Positions 42,119 to 49,180 of a DNA stretch of 53,870 bases are shown here, piece after piece. The stretch spans positions 1 through 53,870 of IMG/VR virus record IMGVR_UViG_3300043119_000046. The stretch is one strand, 5' to 3'. The DNA is from a virus. The first letter of the stretch is position 1; each line of letters begins with the position of its first letter. The translations under genes and the position numbers were made by a program. The notes beneath the pieces were generated by a model. It was not told the DNA's origin and ran no database searches. It was given only the letters and a program-made list of their open reading frames with translations.

Positions 42119-44062
42119 TTATGCGTTGTCGATGAGGTTGACGTAGGTTAGGAAGTGATGCTTGATCTTATCACTCCCATCGTATAACTTCAACAGGGGA
42201 TACTTGTCAAGAATTTTACTGTATTCTTCAAGAACCTTGTCGTTGTTAATTACTGGTAGACCAAGGCGCTGGAACTGTTTGTCCCACACACTACGACCTA
42301 ATCCCATAAACTGGGTGTTAGCTGATCCTTCTGTCAGGCAGGAGAACTGTCCAAGCAGACCTTTACTACTACCCATTCCGCACAGCTTTGTGAAAGGGTA
42401 TTGAGCATACTGGTTTCCCAATACGATCTGTGCTGGTGCATGATACTGCTTAACCATAGCGTCTACCTTTAGCATTAGCAGCTTCCATTGTGTTGCAGCC
42501 TCAAACTTCTTCCACATGGGCTTAGGCACGAGGATGATTGGCATACCCAACTGCTGCTCAATGAAGGTCCGCATTTGCATAAGGGTTTCAGGGTAAGCTC
42601 CACCTTCCATGTGGTAGTAGTATCCACCCCTGTCGAAGTCCTCAGCGGATAGGTCATGGTCAACCCTACGATCCCTATTAAGAGTAGACACAGACAGCTT
42701 ACCTCGTGCTGCTGACTTAACTGGGCCAGTGTCAGGCAAGTCCTTGACGTATACTACTGGGTAGTCAACCTCGTGGATCAACTGGTCAAGGCTGGACTTC
42801 TGCGTTGGGTCAGACATATCTGCCTTCACCCAGATATAACGCTCACCACCCTTGATGTTAGAAGCAATACGGGTGGCTGCTCGTGCGTTAGTCTTCTTGT
42901 CCTTCAAGTCCTGCACATAGATGTAATAGTCATACCCTGCGTAGACTTCCTTATCAAGGCCAAAGCCAACACTCTTACCATAGTAGCTCTTGCTACCCAC
43001 ATGGAGAGATAGCTTGGGATACGTCAGATCGGTAGCCTTGATCTTAATAGGGTTGCCACCCCACTTAAGTGTGACATCACCCAAGACCCGAAAGAACTTT
43101 ACTGCCAGCTTGTTAGCACGAAACAGTGTAGGCTGAGCGTCAAGCTCCTTCTGTGCAGTGTCCACCATACCCTGCTTGACTACCCGAAGTTTCTTCTCAA
43201 GGCTCTTAACTGTGGGATCGTTAGCACCATAGCTTAGTGACTCACGAGAGGCAGTGACTTCCAGATCACCAATGTCAAACTCATAGATGATGTTGCGATT
43301 GTTACTTGGCAATAGACCCGTAGGGATAGAAGCACTAGAGATAGGATAGAGAACACACCCCATCTGTGCATAAGGTCCATTCAGTCGGCTGTCCTTGTAG
43401 AAGTAGTAGCCATCACCACTGAGGCTCTTCTCAATGGGTTGGAACTGCTTCTCCTGCGAGTTCTTTACCTTAGGTGGAACCTTGAAGCCGTAGGACACAA
43501 CCTCTGCTGCACGTTGGAACAGTGGGATGTCCTCACGCTTGACGGGGAAGGATACCTCAAGCCCATCAGGCTCATTGGTTGGCATAGGTTCAGACAGAAC
43601 GTGAAGCTGCGGTGATCCATCAGGTCCAAGCTGGATGGAGTAGTATGCCACCATGCCCTTGTGACGGGACACTACAGAGAACGTATCGGTGTATGACATG
43701 GGTGACATACGGCCCACACCCCACTTGCCTACAGCCTTGTTGGTGTCCTCCTTGGTGGAGTGACCAAGCACCGTGTAGAAACCCTCCATGTTCTCATGTG
43801 CTATGCCTGCACCGAAGTCACGGCATGAGAACGTAGGGGTCAATGATGTGGGGAAGCTGACCTCGAAGGGAACATCCTGCTTGCCAATCATTGAGTGTGC
43901 ATCAAAAGCATTTGACCAAATCTCACGAGTGATTGACTGTGGCTTGTTTGAGTAGAGGCCAGAGATAACCATGTGAAACATCTTGCCTGATGCTTGGATC
44001 GTGAAGTCCTTAGATGAGTGGCTGTTGTTATCAACCACACGAAGATTGGTGTTCGTCTGCAT
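42119..44062 (-). CDS. rIIA: rIIA-like GHKL ATPase
   Basis: 647 residues. The GHKL fold is shown by SITREIWSNAFDAH (N box), FSCRDFGAGIAHENMEGFYTVLGHSTKED (G1 box) and GKWGVGRMSPMSYTDTF (G2 box) in the first 130 residues, then an S5-like and long helical/beta region. This is the layout of phage rIIA proteins. With rIIB it probably forms a pair acting at the membrane or against host/prophage defences. A 17-bp palindrome lies in its leader (44094). Confidence 0.87.
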   Translation of the reverse strand: MQTNTNLRVVDNNSHSSKDFTIQASGKMFHMVISGLYSNKPQSITREIWSNAFDAHSMIGKQDVPFEVSFPTSLTPTFSCRDFGAGIAHENMEGFYTVLGHSTKEDTNKAVGKWGVGRMSPMSYTDTFSVVSRHKGMVAYYSIQLGPDGSPQLHVLSEPMPTNEPDGLEVSFPVKREDIPLFQRAAEVVSYGFKVPPKVKNSQEKQFQPIEKSLSGDGYYFYKDSRLNGPYAQMGCVLYPISSASIPTGLLPSNNRNIIYEFDIGDLEVTASRESLSYGANDPTVKSLEKKLRVVKQGMVDTAQKELDAQPTLFRANKLAVKFFRVLGDVTLKWGGNPIKIKATDLTYPKLSLHVGSKSYYGKSVGFGLDKEVYAGYDYYIYVQDLKDKKTNARAATRIASNIKGGERYIWVKADMSDPTQKSSLDQLIHEVDYPVVYVKDLPDTGPVKSAARGKLSVSTLNRDRRVDHDLSAEDFDRGGYYYHMEGGAYPETLMQMRTFIEQQLGMPIILVPKPMWKKFEAATQWKLLMLKVDAMVKQYHAPAQIVLGNQYAQYPFTKLCGMGSSKGLLGQFSCLTEGSANTQFMGLGRSVWDKQFQRLGLPVINNDKVLEEYSKILDKYPLLKLYDGSDKIKHHFLTYVNLIDNA

Positions 44063-44093
44063 GATTTACTCCATCGACATATCATTGCGTTAA

Positions 44094-44110
44094 GGTTAAC
44101 AGTGTTAACC
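44094..44110. promoter_or_regulatory. Palindromic operator candidate before rIIA
   Basis: GGTTAACA-G-TGTTAACC, a perfect 17-base palindrome with its centre 40 bases before the rIIA start. It shares GTTAAC with the palindrome at 48259. No clear promoter was found nearby (TTGACC with a weak TTAACA at 16 bases is possible), so operator function is a guess. Confidence 0.45.
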
Positions 44111-44126
44111 TATTGTTATCTGCTGG

Positions 44127-44828
44127 TCAAGGCCTTTTGTTTGCCTCGAAGACAGCTTGTGCAAACCCTCGTGGGGTAGCACTACGAATGTTCTTGGTCT
44201 TCATACTCTTGCCACCCAACTTGCGGTGCTGTGTGCTGTATCCTGCCTCAACGACAACAGGCATAGGAGTGGGCATCTTGAACCCACCACCTACCCACAG
44301 GCAGGTCTTCTTGGGATAGGCATCACGGGGTGCAATATAGTCAGGCCATGTGGGATGCTCTACCTCATCCTCTGGGATATACCCACCATACTCATAAGGG
44401 TTGAACATATGGTCAGGCCTACGCCATAAGGTAGACAGCACAGACACAGGGTTCTCCACAAAGAATGGCACACGTAACTTACTAAAGAAACTAGAGCAAA
44501 GCATAGCGTGCCATACTGCTTTCTTTTGGAAGTCAGGGTCAATCTTACGCTTTGCCTCGAACCATGCAGCACCAGACACAGCCATGTCAGTGCATACTGG
44601 GAAGGCCATGCCAAACACCACAGGTTTGTGGAGGTAACTCTGGCAGAGGTCGCCAGTAGCCTTGTAGTTATACAGGTCAGCATGGAGGTAGTGGATAGAC
44701 CCACCACTAGGGAAGCGGTCACCCTTAGTGCCATCATGCTGGATGTCATAGCAGTGGCACTCATAGCCAGCCTTAGCCCAAGGCTTCACTGCCTCACCAG
44801 TGTAATCATATAGGGATATTACTATCAT
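44127..44828 (-). CDS. Cytosine-C5 methyltransferase-like protein (233 aa)
   Basis: VISLYDYTGEAVKPWAKAGYECHCYDIQHDG resembles SAM-binding motif I, and FFVENPVSVLSTLW is the ENP-type motif. MAFPVCTDMAVSGAAWF stands where related proteins have a Pro-Cys catalytic pair, here Val-Cys. The end RSATPRGFAQAVFEAN is typical of this phage family. It may modify phage DNA against restriction or be a divergent binding protein. GAGGAAAG before ATG 44828 decides the start over an upstream ATG at 44867. Confidence 0.7.
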   Translation of the reverse strand: MIVISLYDYTGEAVKPWAKAGYECHCYDIQHDGTKGDRFPSGGSIHYLHADLYNYKATGDLCQSYLHKPVVFGMAFPVCTDMAVSGAAWFEAKRKIDPDFQKKAVWHAMLCSSFFSKLRVPFFVENPVSVLSTLWRRPDHMFNPYEYGGYIPEDEVEHPTWPDYIAPRDAYPKKTCLWVGGGFKMPTPMPVVVEAGYSTQHRKLGGKSMKTKNIRSATPRGFAQAVFEANKRP

Positions 44829-44838
44829 CACACTTTCC

Positions 44839-45186
44839 TCACTCTCGGTAGAACACATGGTTTCCATAGCTGCCCAGCTTAGTCATATGCTTGGCCCAGT
44901 AGGGTGTCACTGACTTAGCATGATAGTAGGTAGCGTCACTGCACATGATGCACCCATTGTCGATTATGTCAGAGGCTAGGACATAAGCCTCATAGAATGC
45001 CCCTGAGTCGTTTATAGTTAAGTCCTTATCGTTTGTCCAGCTAAATTGTCTAGGCTCAAATACTGTGGCACAGATGTCACTACCCCTATTGAGAGTAACC
45101 TCGGCCACCAGTATCTGCCCGTCAACAGGCTCACCCCTTGCCTCGAAGTATATGTTAGATGCTAGGCATAGGGCTGCTAAGATCAT
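44839..45186 (-). CDS. SleB-like cell wall hydrolase (115 aa)
   Basis: NIYFEARGEPVDGQILVAEVTLNRG and PRQFSWTNDKD are the hallmark of the Hydrolase_2/SleB family (lytic transglycosylase-type cell-wall enzymes); the Glu in YFEARGE is the likely catalyst. The first residues, MILAALCLAS, are hydrophobic but too short for a confident signal peptide. It lies in the early arm 6 kb from the lysis cassette, coupled to a membrane-anchored protein gene (ATGA overlap). Confidence 0.8.
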   Translation of the reverse strand: MILAALCLASNIYFEARGEPVDGQILVAEVTLNRGSDICATVFEPRQFSWTNDKDLTINDSGAFYEAYVLASDIIDNGCIMCSDATYYHAKSVTPYWAKHMTKLGSYGNHVFYRE

Positions 45187-45488
45187 TCTGTTTTCTCCAT
45201 CAGTTCAACCTCAAGTTCTCTGACACGGGATCGAAGTCCTTCAAGCAACTTGAAGGTGACATCGCTATGATAATCAACACCCCATTTGATACGCTTGGTC
45301 AACTCTGTGATAGGTGTGTGTTCGTCACCCATGCCAGCACCAAGATATAGTGCCAGTGCAGATAGTTCCTCACGGATGTCATTGATGTCTGCCTTAGTCA
45401 CTTCGTTATCGGTCCACTCGTAGATGATCCCAAGGCAAACCCCGATCACCAATGCAGCAACCAATAGTAGGATGTATGGTAAGGTCAT
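45183..45488 (-). CDS. Membrane-anchored coiled-coil protein (101 aa)
   Basis: An N-terminal TM segment (YILLLVAALVIGVCLGIIYEW) is followed by a charged helical region ending LRSRVRELEVELMEKTE. A topology like that of an i-spanin or membrane tether, placed directly before the SleB-like hydrolase. Function not established. Confidence 0.65.
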   Translation of the reverse strand: MTLPYILLLVAALVIGVCLGIIYEWTDNEVTKADINDIREELSALALYLGAGMGDEHTPITELTKRIKWGVDYHSDVTFKLLEGLRSRVRELEVELMEKTE

Positions 45489-45826
45489 TCTGCTTTCTCC
45501 AGTTCATCGAGAAAGTCTTTGGCGGTATCTAAAATGATGTGCCATTCGTTGTCGTCTTCATTGCCGTCTGGAGCAATGGCGACCATACAAGCAATGACAT
45601 TGAAGGCTTGACCTAGCTTGGAATCTGCGGCATCTTCGCGCTTACGCCAAAACTCCTCGCATTCCCCTTTCCAGCGGTGGTTATCACTCACCAACTGCTC
45701 GTTAGTCGCAACAAGTTGCTCAATGCGGTCGGCGGCAAGCCCTTCTAGTGATTTAGTCAAAAATGTTCTATCACGCAGCGCCTTTATCAGTTCTTCATCG
45801 TTAAGCGCAGCTTCACTGCTAGTCAT
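45485..45826 (-). CDS. Coiled-coil hypothetical protein (113 aa)
   Basis: The helical middle DRIEQLVATNEQLVSDNHRW is a motif common in Ead/Ea22-like and other small phage proteins of unknown role. It ends with an acidic helix. Overlaps both neighbours by four bases. Confidence 0.65.
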   Translation of the reverse strand: MTSSEAALNDEELIKALRDRTFLTKSLEGLAADRIEQLVATNEQLVSDNHRWKGECEEFWRKREDAADSKLGQAFNVIACMVAIAPDGNEDDNEWHIILDTAKDFLDELEKAE

Positions 45827-46176
45827 TTCTTCTCTCCAATCAGTGCTAGGATTGCGTGATTTATATTAACAGCAACAAATAACCTTGACTGCCAATCACG
45901 CTTTTCTTTTTCATCTTTGGCGTTACGCATTCCCTCGCCAAGAACATCAGACACACGCTGTGCCACTGCCGCAGCCTCACGCAGCGCAGCATTGCGAATA
46001 GCAATCTTATCAGCTTCCCTGACCTCACGGATGAAGGCTATTTCAGGTTCAACAAGATCAGCACGGATATATTCTGATGCTAGATCAAATGGAAACTTTT
46101 TAAGTCCGCCTGATACCACTTCATATTCAGTGTCATACCAAGCCCAAATACGATCTGGATGGTTATTCATTCCCAT
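45823..46176 (-). CDS. Hypothetical protein (117 aa)
   Basis: Starts MGMNNHPDRIWAWYDTEYEV, includes SEYIRADLVE and an Ala/Arg-rich helix (NAALREAAAVAQR). This pattern occurs in accessory proteins of many phages of alphaproteobacteria. Function unknown. Overlaps its upstream neighbour by 10 bases. Confidence 0.65.
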   Translation of the reverse strand: MGMNNHPDRIWAWYDTEYEVVSGGLKKFPFDLASEYIRADLVEPEIAFIREVREADKIAIRNAALREAAAVAQRVSDVLGEGMRNAKDEKEKRDWQSRLFVAVNINHAILALIGEKK

Positions 46177-46301
46177 ATCCCCGCCTCTATTGCATAAGTT
46201 TCATAGTGCTTATCTACTTGCACCTGATACCATGCCTGTGCTTGTGGCACAAGGTTAAGCAAGAGGTAAAGGATGATAGTAATGTCACGAAGTTTAGTCA
46301 T
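46167..46301 (-). CDS. Small secreted peptide candidate (44 aa)
   Basis: MTKLRDITIILYLLLNLVPQ followed by AQAWYQ: a basic start, a hydrophobic stretch and an Ala-Gln-Ala cleavage site, i.e. a good type I signal peptide. The mature part would be only about 21 residues with several aromatic residues. GGGGAGAAAGCT precedes the ATG. Overlaps the next gene by 10 bases. Confidence 0.55.
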   Translation of the reverse strand: MTKLRDITIILYLLLNLVPQAQAWYQVQVDKHYETYAIEAGIWE

Positions 46302-46313
46302 AGCTTTCTCCCC

Positions 46314-46514
46314 TCACTGATAAAAGGTTGATGGATAGTCGATCACACAGAACAGGTCATAGCTTTCCCATTCCTCTAGCACAGAGTCCTCACTCTCTGC
46401 CGCAAGCATCACCCAATCATGTGGTGTCATAAGGTGTGGATCAGTGTCAGTCTCTACCTTAGACTGCGTGACTTCACCATCAGCACCAGCCCAAACTACA
46501 AAATATTCACTCAT
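46314..46514 (-). CDS. Small acidic protein (66 aa)
   Basis: Starts MSEYFVVWAGADGEVTQSKV; acidic, with several Trp and Tyr. AAGGAGAGACAAC precedes the ATG. Unknown function. Confidence 0.6.
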   Translation of the reverse strand: MSEYFVVWAGADGEVTQSKVETDTDPHLMTPHDWVMLAAESEDSVLEEWESYDLFCVIDYPSTFYQ

Positions 46515-46525
46515 GTTGTCTCTCC

Positions 46526-46693
46526 TTAATCACAGGTTGAATAGCGGCTTGCATCACAAACCCACACATCTTTGGTTGCATTATAGTATACTCGATAGCT
46601 AGGGTTATAGCCCCATCCCCAAGCAGTCTTGAACGTCTCACCTTTAGACTTTGCATCAAGGCTTGTCAAGTGTTCTGTTTCTTCATGTATCAT
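46526..46693 (-). CDS. Small hypothetical protein (55 aa)
   Basis: Reads MIHEETEHLTSLDAKSKGET at the start, then WGWGYNPSYRVYYNATKDVWVCD and ends SRYSTCD. The ATG overlaps the upstream stop (ATGA), and the stop is followed by a GGAG for the next gene. Aromatic-rich with two Cys. Confidence 0.6.
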   Translation of the reverse strand: MIHEETEHLTSLDAKSKGETFKTAWGWGYNPSYRVYYNATKDVWVCDASRYSTCD

Positions 46694-46893
46694 TCTGTCA
46701 CCCCTTGTGCAATCAGCATCTGTTGTTCAGCGTAGGTGATAGCACCCACCCCAATGACACCCTTTGGCGGATTATGCAGCGCCCCAAAGTAAACCTTGGC
46801 CAGCTTGGCTAGGTTATCCTTATCATCTTGGGGTAGACTACCCCATGCACCAGCCGCAAGTGATAGGTCTTTTACATTATGGTAAAACATCAT
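46690..46893 (-). CDS. Small hypothetical protein (67 aa)
   Basis: Start chosen at ATG 46893 (MMFYHNVKDLSLAAGAWGSL) because GAGAGG lies eight to nine bases upstream; a longer frame would overlap the GP88 gene without a binding site. Has GAWGSLPQDDKDNLAKLAK and an ITYAEQQMLIAQG ending. Its leader carries a 13-bp hairpin and a 16-base box shared with the GP88 leader. Confidence 0.65.
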   Translation of the reverse strand: MMFYHNVKDLSLAAGAWGSLPQDDKDNLAKLAKVYFGALHNPPKGVIGVGAITYAEQQMLIAQGVTE

Positions 46894-46907
46894 AGTAATG
46901 TCCTCTC

Positions 46908-46954
46908 GGTTGGTTGCCTTATCATTGCACCCTAAGACTAGCCTAAGGTGCAAT
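46908..46954 (-). promoter_or_regulatory. mRNA leader: hairpin plus GATAAGGCAACCAACC box
   Basis: On the minus strand a hairpin (46924-46954; outer stem ATTGCACC/GGTGCAAT, extended by G-U pairs to about 13 pairs with a 5-base loop) is followed directly by GATAAGGCAACCAACC (46908-46923) and then the ribosome-binding site. The same 16-base box follows a different hairpin at 47683-47729. Confidence 0.6.
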
Positions 46955-46960
46955 AATCTG

Positions 46961-47668
46961 TCAACCGATAACAAAACCGCTTGTATCCTTGCGCGCCTTA
47001 CCTTTGGCATACAAGGCAACTATCACACCCTTGGGATCAAGGAACCGCAGATCATCCTTGTCGCCATCAACCACAGGCAAGCCCAAGTATTCCTTGGGGA
47101 TCATGTCAGCCTTGCGCCATACCACAGCGATATTCAGACCATTAACCTTGGCGATAGCGTGTTGCTTGGCATAGGCATCACTTGCCCCGCTATAAGACCA
47201 TGTAAGGTGATAGTTAGGCACAGACACCTTGCGGTTGGCGATCTTAGTATAGTCATAGAATTGCACCATAGGGAATGCGGCAAAGATACTCGCAAAGCCA
47301 TTCACCTTGATCAATTCCCAACGAATATCACTTGTGCCATTGAGGCGCACACAAGGCGTCACCCCTAGCTTGTCACAGAACCGCACAAAGGATGCTATAT
47401 CCTTATACAGTTGATCCATAAACCCCAAGCGATCACTAGCAAACCATTGTGTTTTCCTGGCACGACCAGCTTGCACAGAATTGAATGCACCCCGACCAGC
47501 ACTATTCAAGCACCCCTCGATACACCCCGCTTGTTCAGCCATAGGGCATACATTGATCCCCGCAGATTTCCAAGGCGTCAGATACATGATAGCCGTGACG
47601 TATTCAGACCCGTCCCCTTTGCGTGTCTTTGCGTTAGACCCCGCGCTTAACAAATTACCTTTCCACAT
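46961..47668 (-). CDS. GP88-family protein (235 aa)
   Basis: Contains NAKTRKGDGSEYVTAIMYLTPWKSAG, NVCPMAEQAGCIEGCLNSAGRG and ARKTQWFASDRLGFMDQL. This is the pattern of the Gene Product 88 family known from mycobacteriophage L5 and many other phages, function unknown. The cluster of three Cys (C-x6-C-x3-C) may bind metal. ATG 47668 is preferred to an in-frame TTG at 47674, as AAGGGG then lies seven bases upstream. It has its own structured leader. Confidence 0.75.
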   Translation of the reverse strand: MWKGNLLSAGSNAKTRKGDGSEYVTAIMYLTPWKSAGINVCPMAEQAGCIEGCLNSAGRGAFNSVQAGRARKTQWFASDRLGFMDQLYKDIASFVRFCDKLGVTPCVRLNGTSDIRWELIKVNGFASIFAAFPMVQFYDYTKIANRKVSVPNYHLTWSYSGASDAYAKQHAIAKVNGLNIAVVWRKADMIPKEYLGLPVVDGDKDDLRFLDPKGVIVALYAKGKARKDTSGFVIG

Positions 47669-47682
47669 AGTCAAACCCCTTT

Positions 47683-47729
47683 GGTTGGTTGCCTTATCTG
47701 ATTACACTAGGGGAGGAGCTAGTGTAATC
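47683..47729 (-). promoter_or_regulatory. GP88 mRNA leader: 11-bp hairpin plus GATAAGGCAACCAACC box
   Basis: On the minus strand GATTACACTAG, loop CTCCTCCC, CTAGTGTAATC (47700-47729, perfect 11-bp stem) is followed by the box GATAAGGCAACCAACC (47683-47698). The box is identical to that at 46908, while the two hairpins differ in sequence, so the arrangement and not just a copied block is kept. Confidence 0.65.
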
Positions 47730-47731
47730 AT
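47702..47731 (-). CDS. Possible 9-residue leader peptide MITLAPPLV
   Basis: ATG at 47731 preceded at eight bases by a perfect AGGAGG (47740-47745); stop TAA at 47702. The reading frame coincides with the hairpin of the GP88 leader, whose loop CTCCTCCC could pair with that same AGGAGG. An attenuator-like leader is possible, unproven. Confidence 0.35.
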   Translation of the reverse strand: MITLAPPLV

Positions 47732-47769
47732 TAAATCAACCTCCTATACTTTAGGGTATAATCCCTATG

Positions 47770-47988
47770 CTATCCCGCAAAGTGACGCAAGCGGCGAATC
47801 GTTGCGTTATGTTCAAAGTAAATCGAACGCTTGCCCATATGGATTGCTGTCATGCAATCGTCATGCTTGATAGACCAAGGCAAAGACTTCACCTTGCGCT
47901 TACGGGTCAATCCCTTTTGTCCCATAATGTTGAAGCGGAACCCCTTGGTGCGATCATTCAAGGGTTTGGTTGCGAAGATAACAAACAT
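47770..47988 (-). CDS. Small basic protein, first gene of early arm (72 aa)
   Basis: Starts MFVIFATKPLNDRTKGFRFN at ATG 47988, with AAAGGA six bases before it (a second ATG six bases upstream is too near). Very basic, with HDDCMTAIHMGKRSIYF. As the first gene of the rightmost minus-strand operon it may be an early host-takeover protein, but no family is recognised. Confidence 0.6.
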   Translation of the reverse strand: MFVIFATKPLNDRTKGFRFNIMGQKGLTRKRKVKSLPWSIKHDDCMTAIHMGKRSIYFEHNATIRRLRHFAG

Positions 47989-48029
47989 GGTCATTCCTTT
48001 CAGGTTATCATACTAAGGTGTATGGGATG

Positions 48030-48045
48030 CTATCCCAAAGGATAG
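48030..48045. repeat. Hairpin CTATCC-CAAA-GGATAG upstream of first early gene
   Basis: A perfect 6-bp stem with a 4-base loop. An alternative hairpin TGGGAT-GCT-ATCCCA overlaps it, so the leader can adopt two folds. It is the first of several CTATNC/GGATAG hairpins scattered over the next 900 bases. Confidence 0.5.
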
Positions 48046-48258
48046 ACACCGATATACCCTAGGCTATAGACTTTGCCCCTAGTGATCTAGGAATCTATAG
48101 CTGCACGTTTACCTAGCAATCTTCGGCGCATGGTGTTGCACCCTTTTATTTATGCGGCTTGCATAGCGACCGCAGATTGAAACCTACACCATACCACACA
48201 GCGCAATCACGCCAACCTTGTCAGGGTCACATCATCGGGCAAGCCCTAGTGATGCAGT

Positions 48259-48270
48259 ATTGTTAACAAT
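48259..48270. promoter_or_regulatory. Palindrome ATTGTTAACAAT
   Basis: A perfect 12-base palindrome in the divergent region. On the minus strand TTGACA lies at its edge. Shares GTTAAC with the palindrome before rIIA. Possible operator. Confidence 0.4.
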
Positions 48271-48510
48271 GTCAAAGAGCATGGCCGATAATCAACGGGC
48301 CGTATACGTTGGTCGTATCATCAGGTTAGTGTCACGTTGGTTGTTCGTCAACCTATCCTGTAGTATAGTCGTTGGATTGTTCAGGCCCAACACTTCGTTA
48401 TCGCATGAAGTCATACGCTAGAGTATCTCGACCCCAATCAAATTGTGGCCCCGTATCCTAGAGGCTAGTAACCTTGCGGCTATCGTCGCTTAGTGAATTA
48501 ACCTTAGTCG

Positions 48511-48528
48511 CAGTCAGTCAGTCAGTCA
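48511..48528. repeat. (CAGT)4.5 simple repeat
   Basis: CAGTCAGTCAGTCAGTCA: four and a half tandem copies of a tetranucleotide, in non-coding DNA. Length may vary between isolates by slippage. Confidence 0.8.
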
Positions 48529-48797
48529 AGCTATTCTTTCGGATAGTCACTAGGGCTTGCTTACACCCAGCTAGGGCTTATCGGCTTGCTGCATCTTGGT
48601 CAAACCCGCAGGTCGTTCCGTTCAGTCTTGCTTGCCGTCTTTCGATGTTTCCAACAAACAGGATAACCAAATGGAAATCAAGGGAAAGAAAGCATAGGGT
48701 AAAACTACACGAAAGGATAGGTCCGAGATTGGCGATATGAGGAGATAGATAACACGCGAGTGTGCGCGTAGGTGCGCGTGTATGTGTGCGCGAGTGA

Positions 48798-48867
48798 GGA
48801 TATACTTTCGGGTAGCTAATGAGGGATAGGATAGCCTTTGGGATAGGGGGATATACTTTCGGGTAGC
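48798..48867. repeat. 19-bp direct repeat pair
   Basis: GGATATACTTTCGGGTAGC occurs at 48798-48816 and again at 48849-48867. Each copy contains a short TACT-TTCG-GGTA hairpin. Between them lies another copy of the family (GATAGCCTTTGGGATAG). Confidence 0.8.
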
Positions 48868-49151
48868 ATTGCGTATGGGGGATATGATACATCTTTCTGC
48901 TGCTATACGTTCGGATAGGGTGATCATTGCGGTTCCTAGGCGATTCCCGCAAATTCATAAAGATTCATTCTGTATTTTGCATAGTGTTATCAACGTGTTA
49001 GCCTAGTGAATCCTAGGAATCCCACGGCATAGCGCAAAGCTATAACTACAAGCAGGCATAGGGGGGCGGGCATGGACCACACGGGGGTGGGGGGTTAGCG
49101 TATACCAGCTCTGCCAGAAATTAGGAAAATCATAATATGGGTCATGGGGTA

Positions 49152-49180
49152 TTGACAAAGATGGGCCACCGTGTTATAAC
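49152..49180 (+). promoter_or_regulatory. Promoter for rightward HNH gene
   Basis: TTGACA (49152-49157), 17 bases, TATAAC (49175-49180) then TAGAG, the same -10 region as the capsid promoter. It lies 26 bases before the gene start, leaving a leader of about 20 bases with a good ribosome-binding site. Confidence 0.75.

Larger units (their letters stand above)
48046..49151. other. Gene-free divergent region with many short hairpins
   Basis: No reading frame here looks real on either strand. It holds the palindrome ATTGTTAACAAT (48259), a (CAGT)4.5 run (48511-48528), an alternating GT/GC tract (48751-48795) and repeated small hairpins with TTCG or TTTG loops. It separates the two divergently transcribed arms, the expected place for early promoters and possibly the replication origin. 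A weak extended -10 (TGTGGTATGGT, about 48190 on the minus strand) is the best promoter seen for the minus arm. Confidence 0.6.

Noticed and set aside
24204-47994. T7-like single-subunit RNA polymerase
   Set aside because: Looked for among the early genes; no protein of suitable size or motif is present, so transcription must use the host enzyme.
48578-48958. 126-codon open frame on the minus strand (and 88 codons on the plus strand at 48474)
   Set aside because: Odd amino-acid composition produced by hairpin repeats (SYPKVYP repeated), no good ribosome-binding site, and several overlapping open frames in the same stretch; typical of non-coding DNA.
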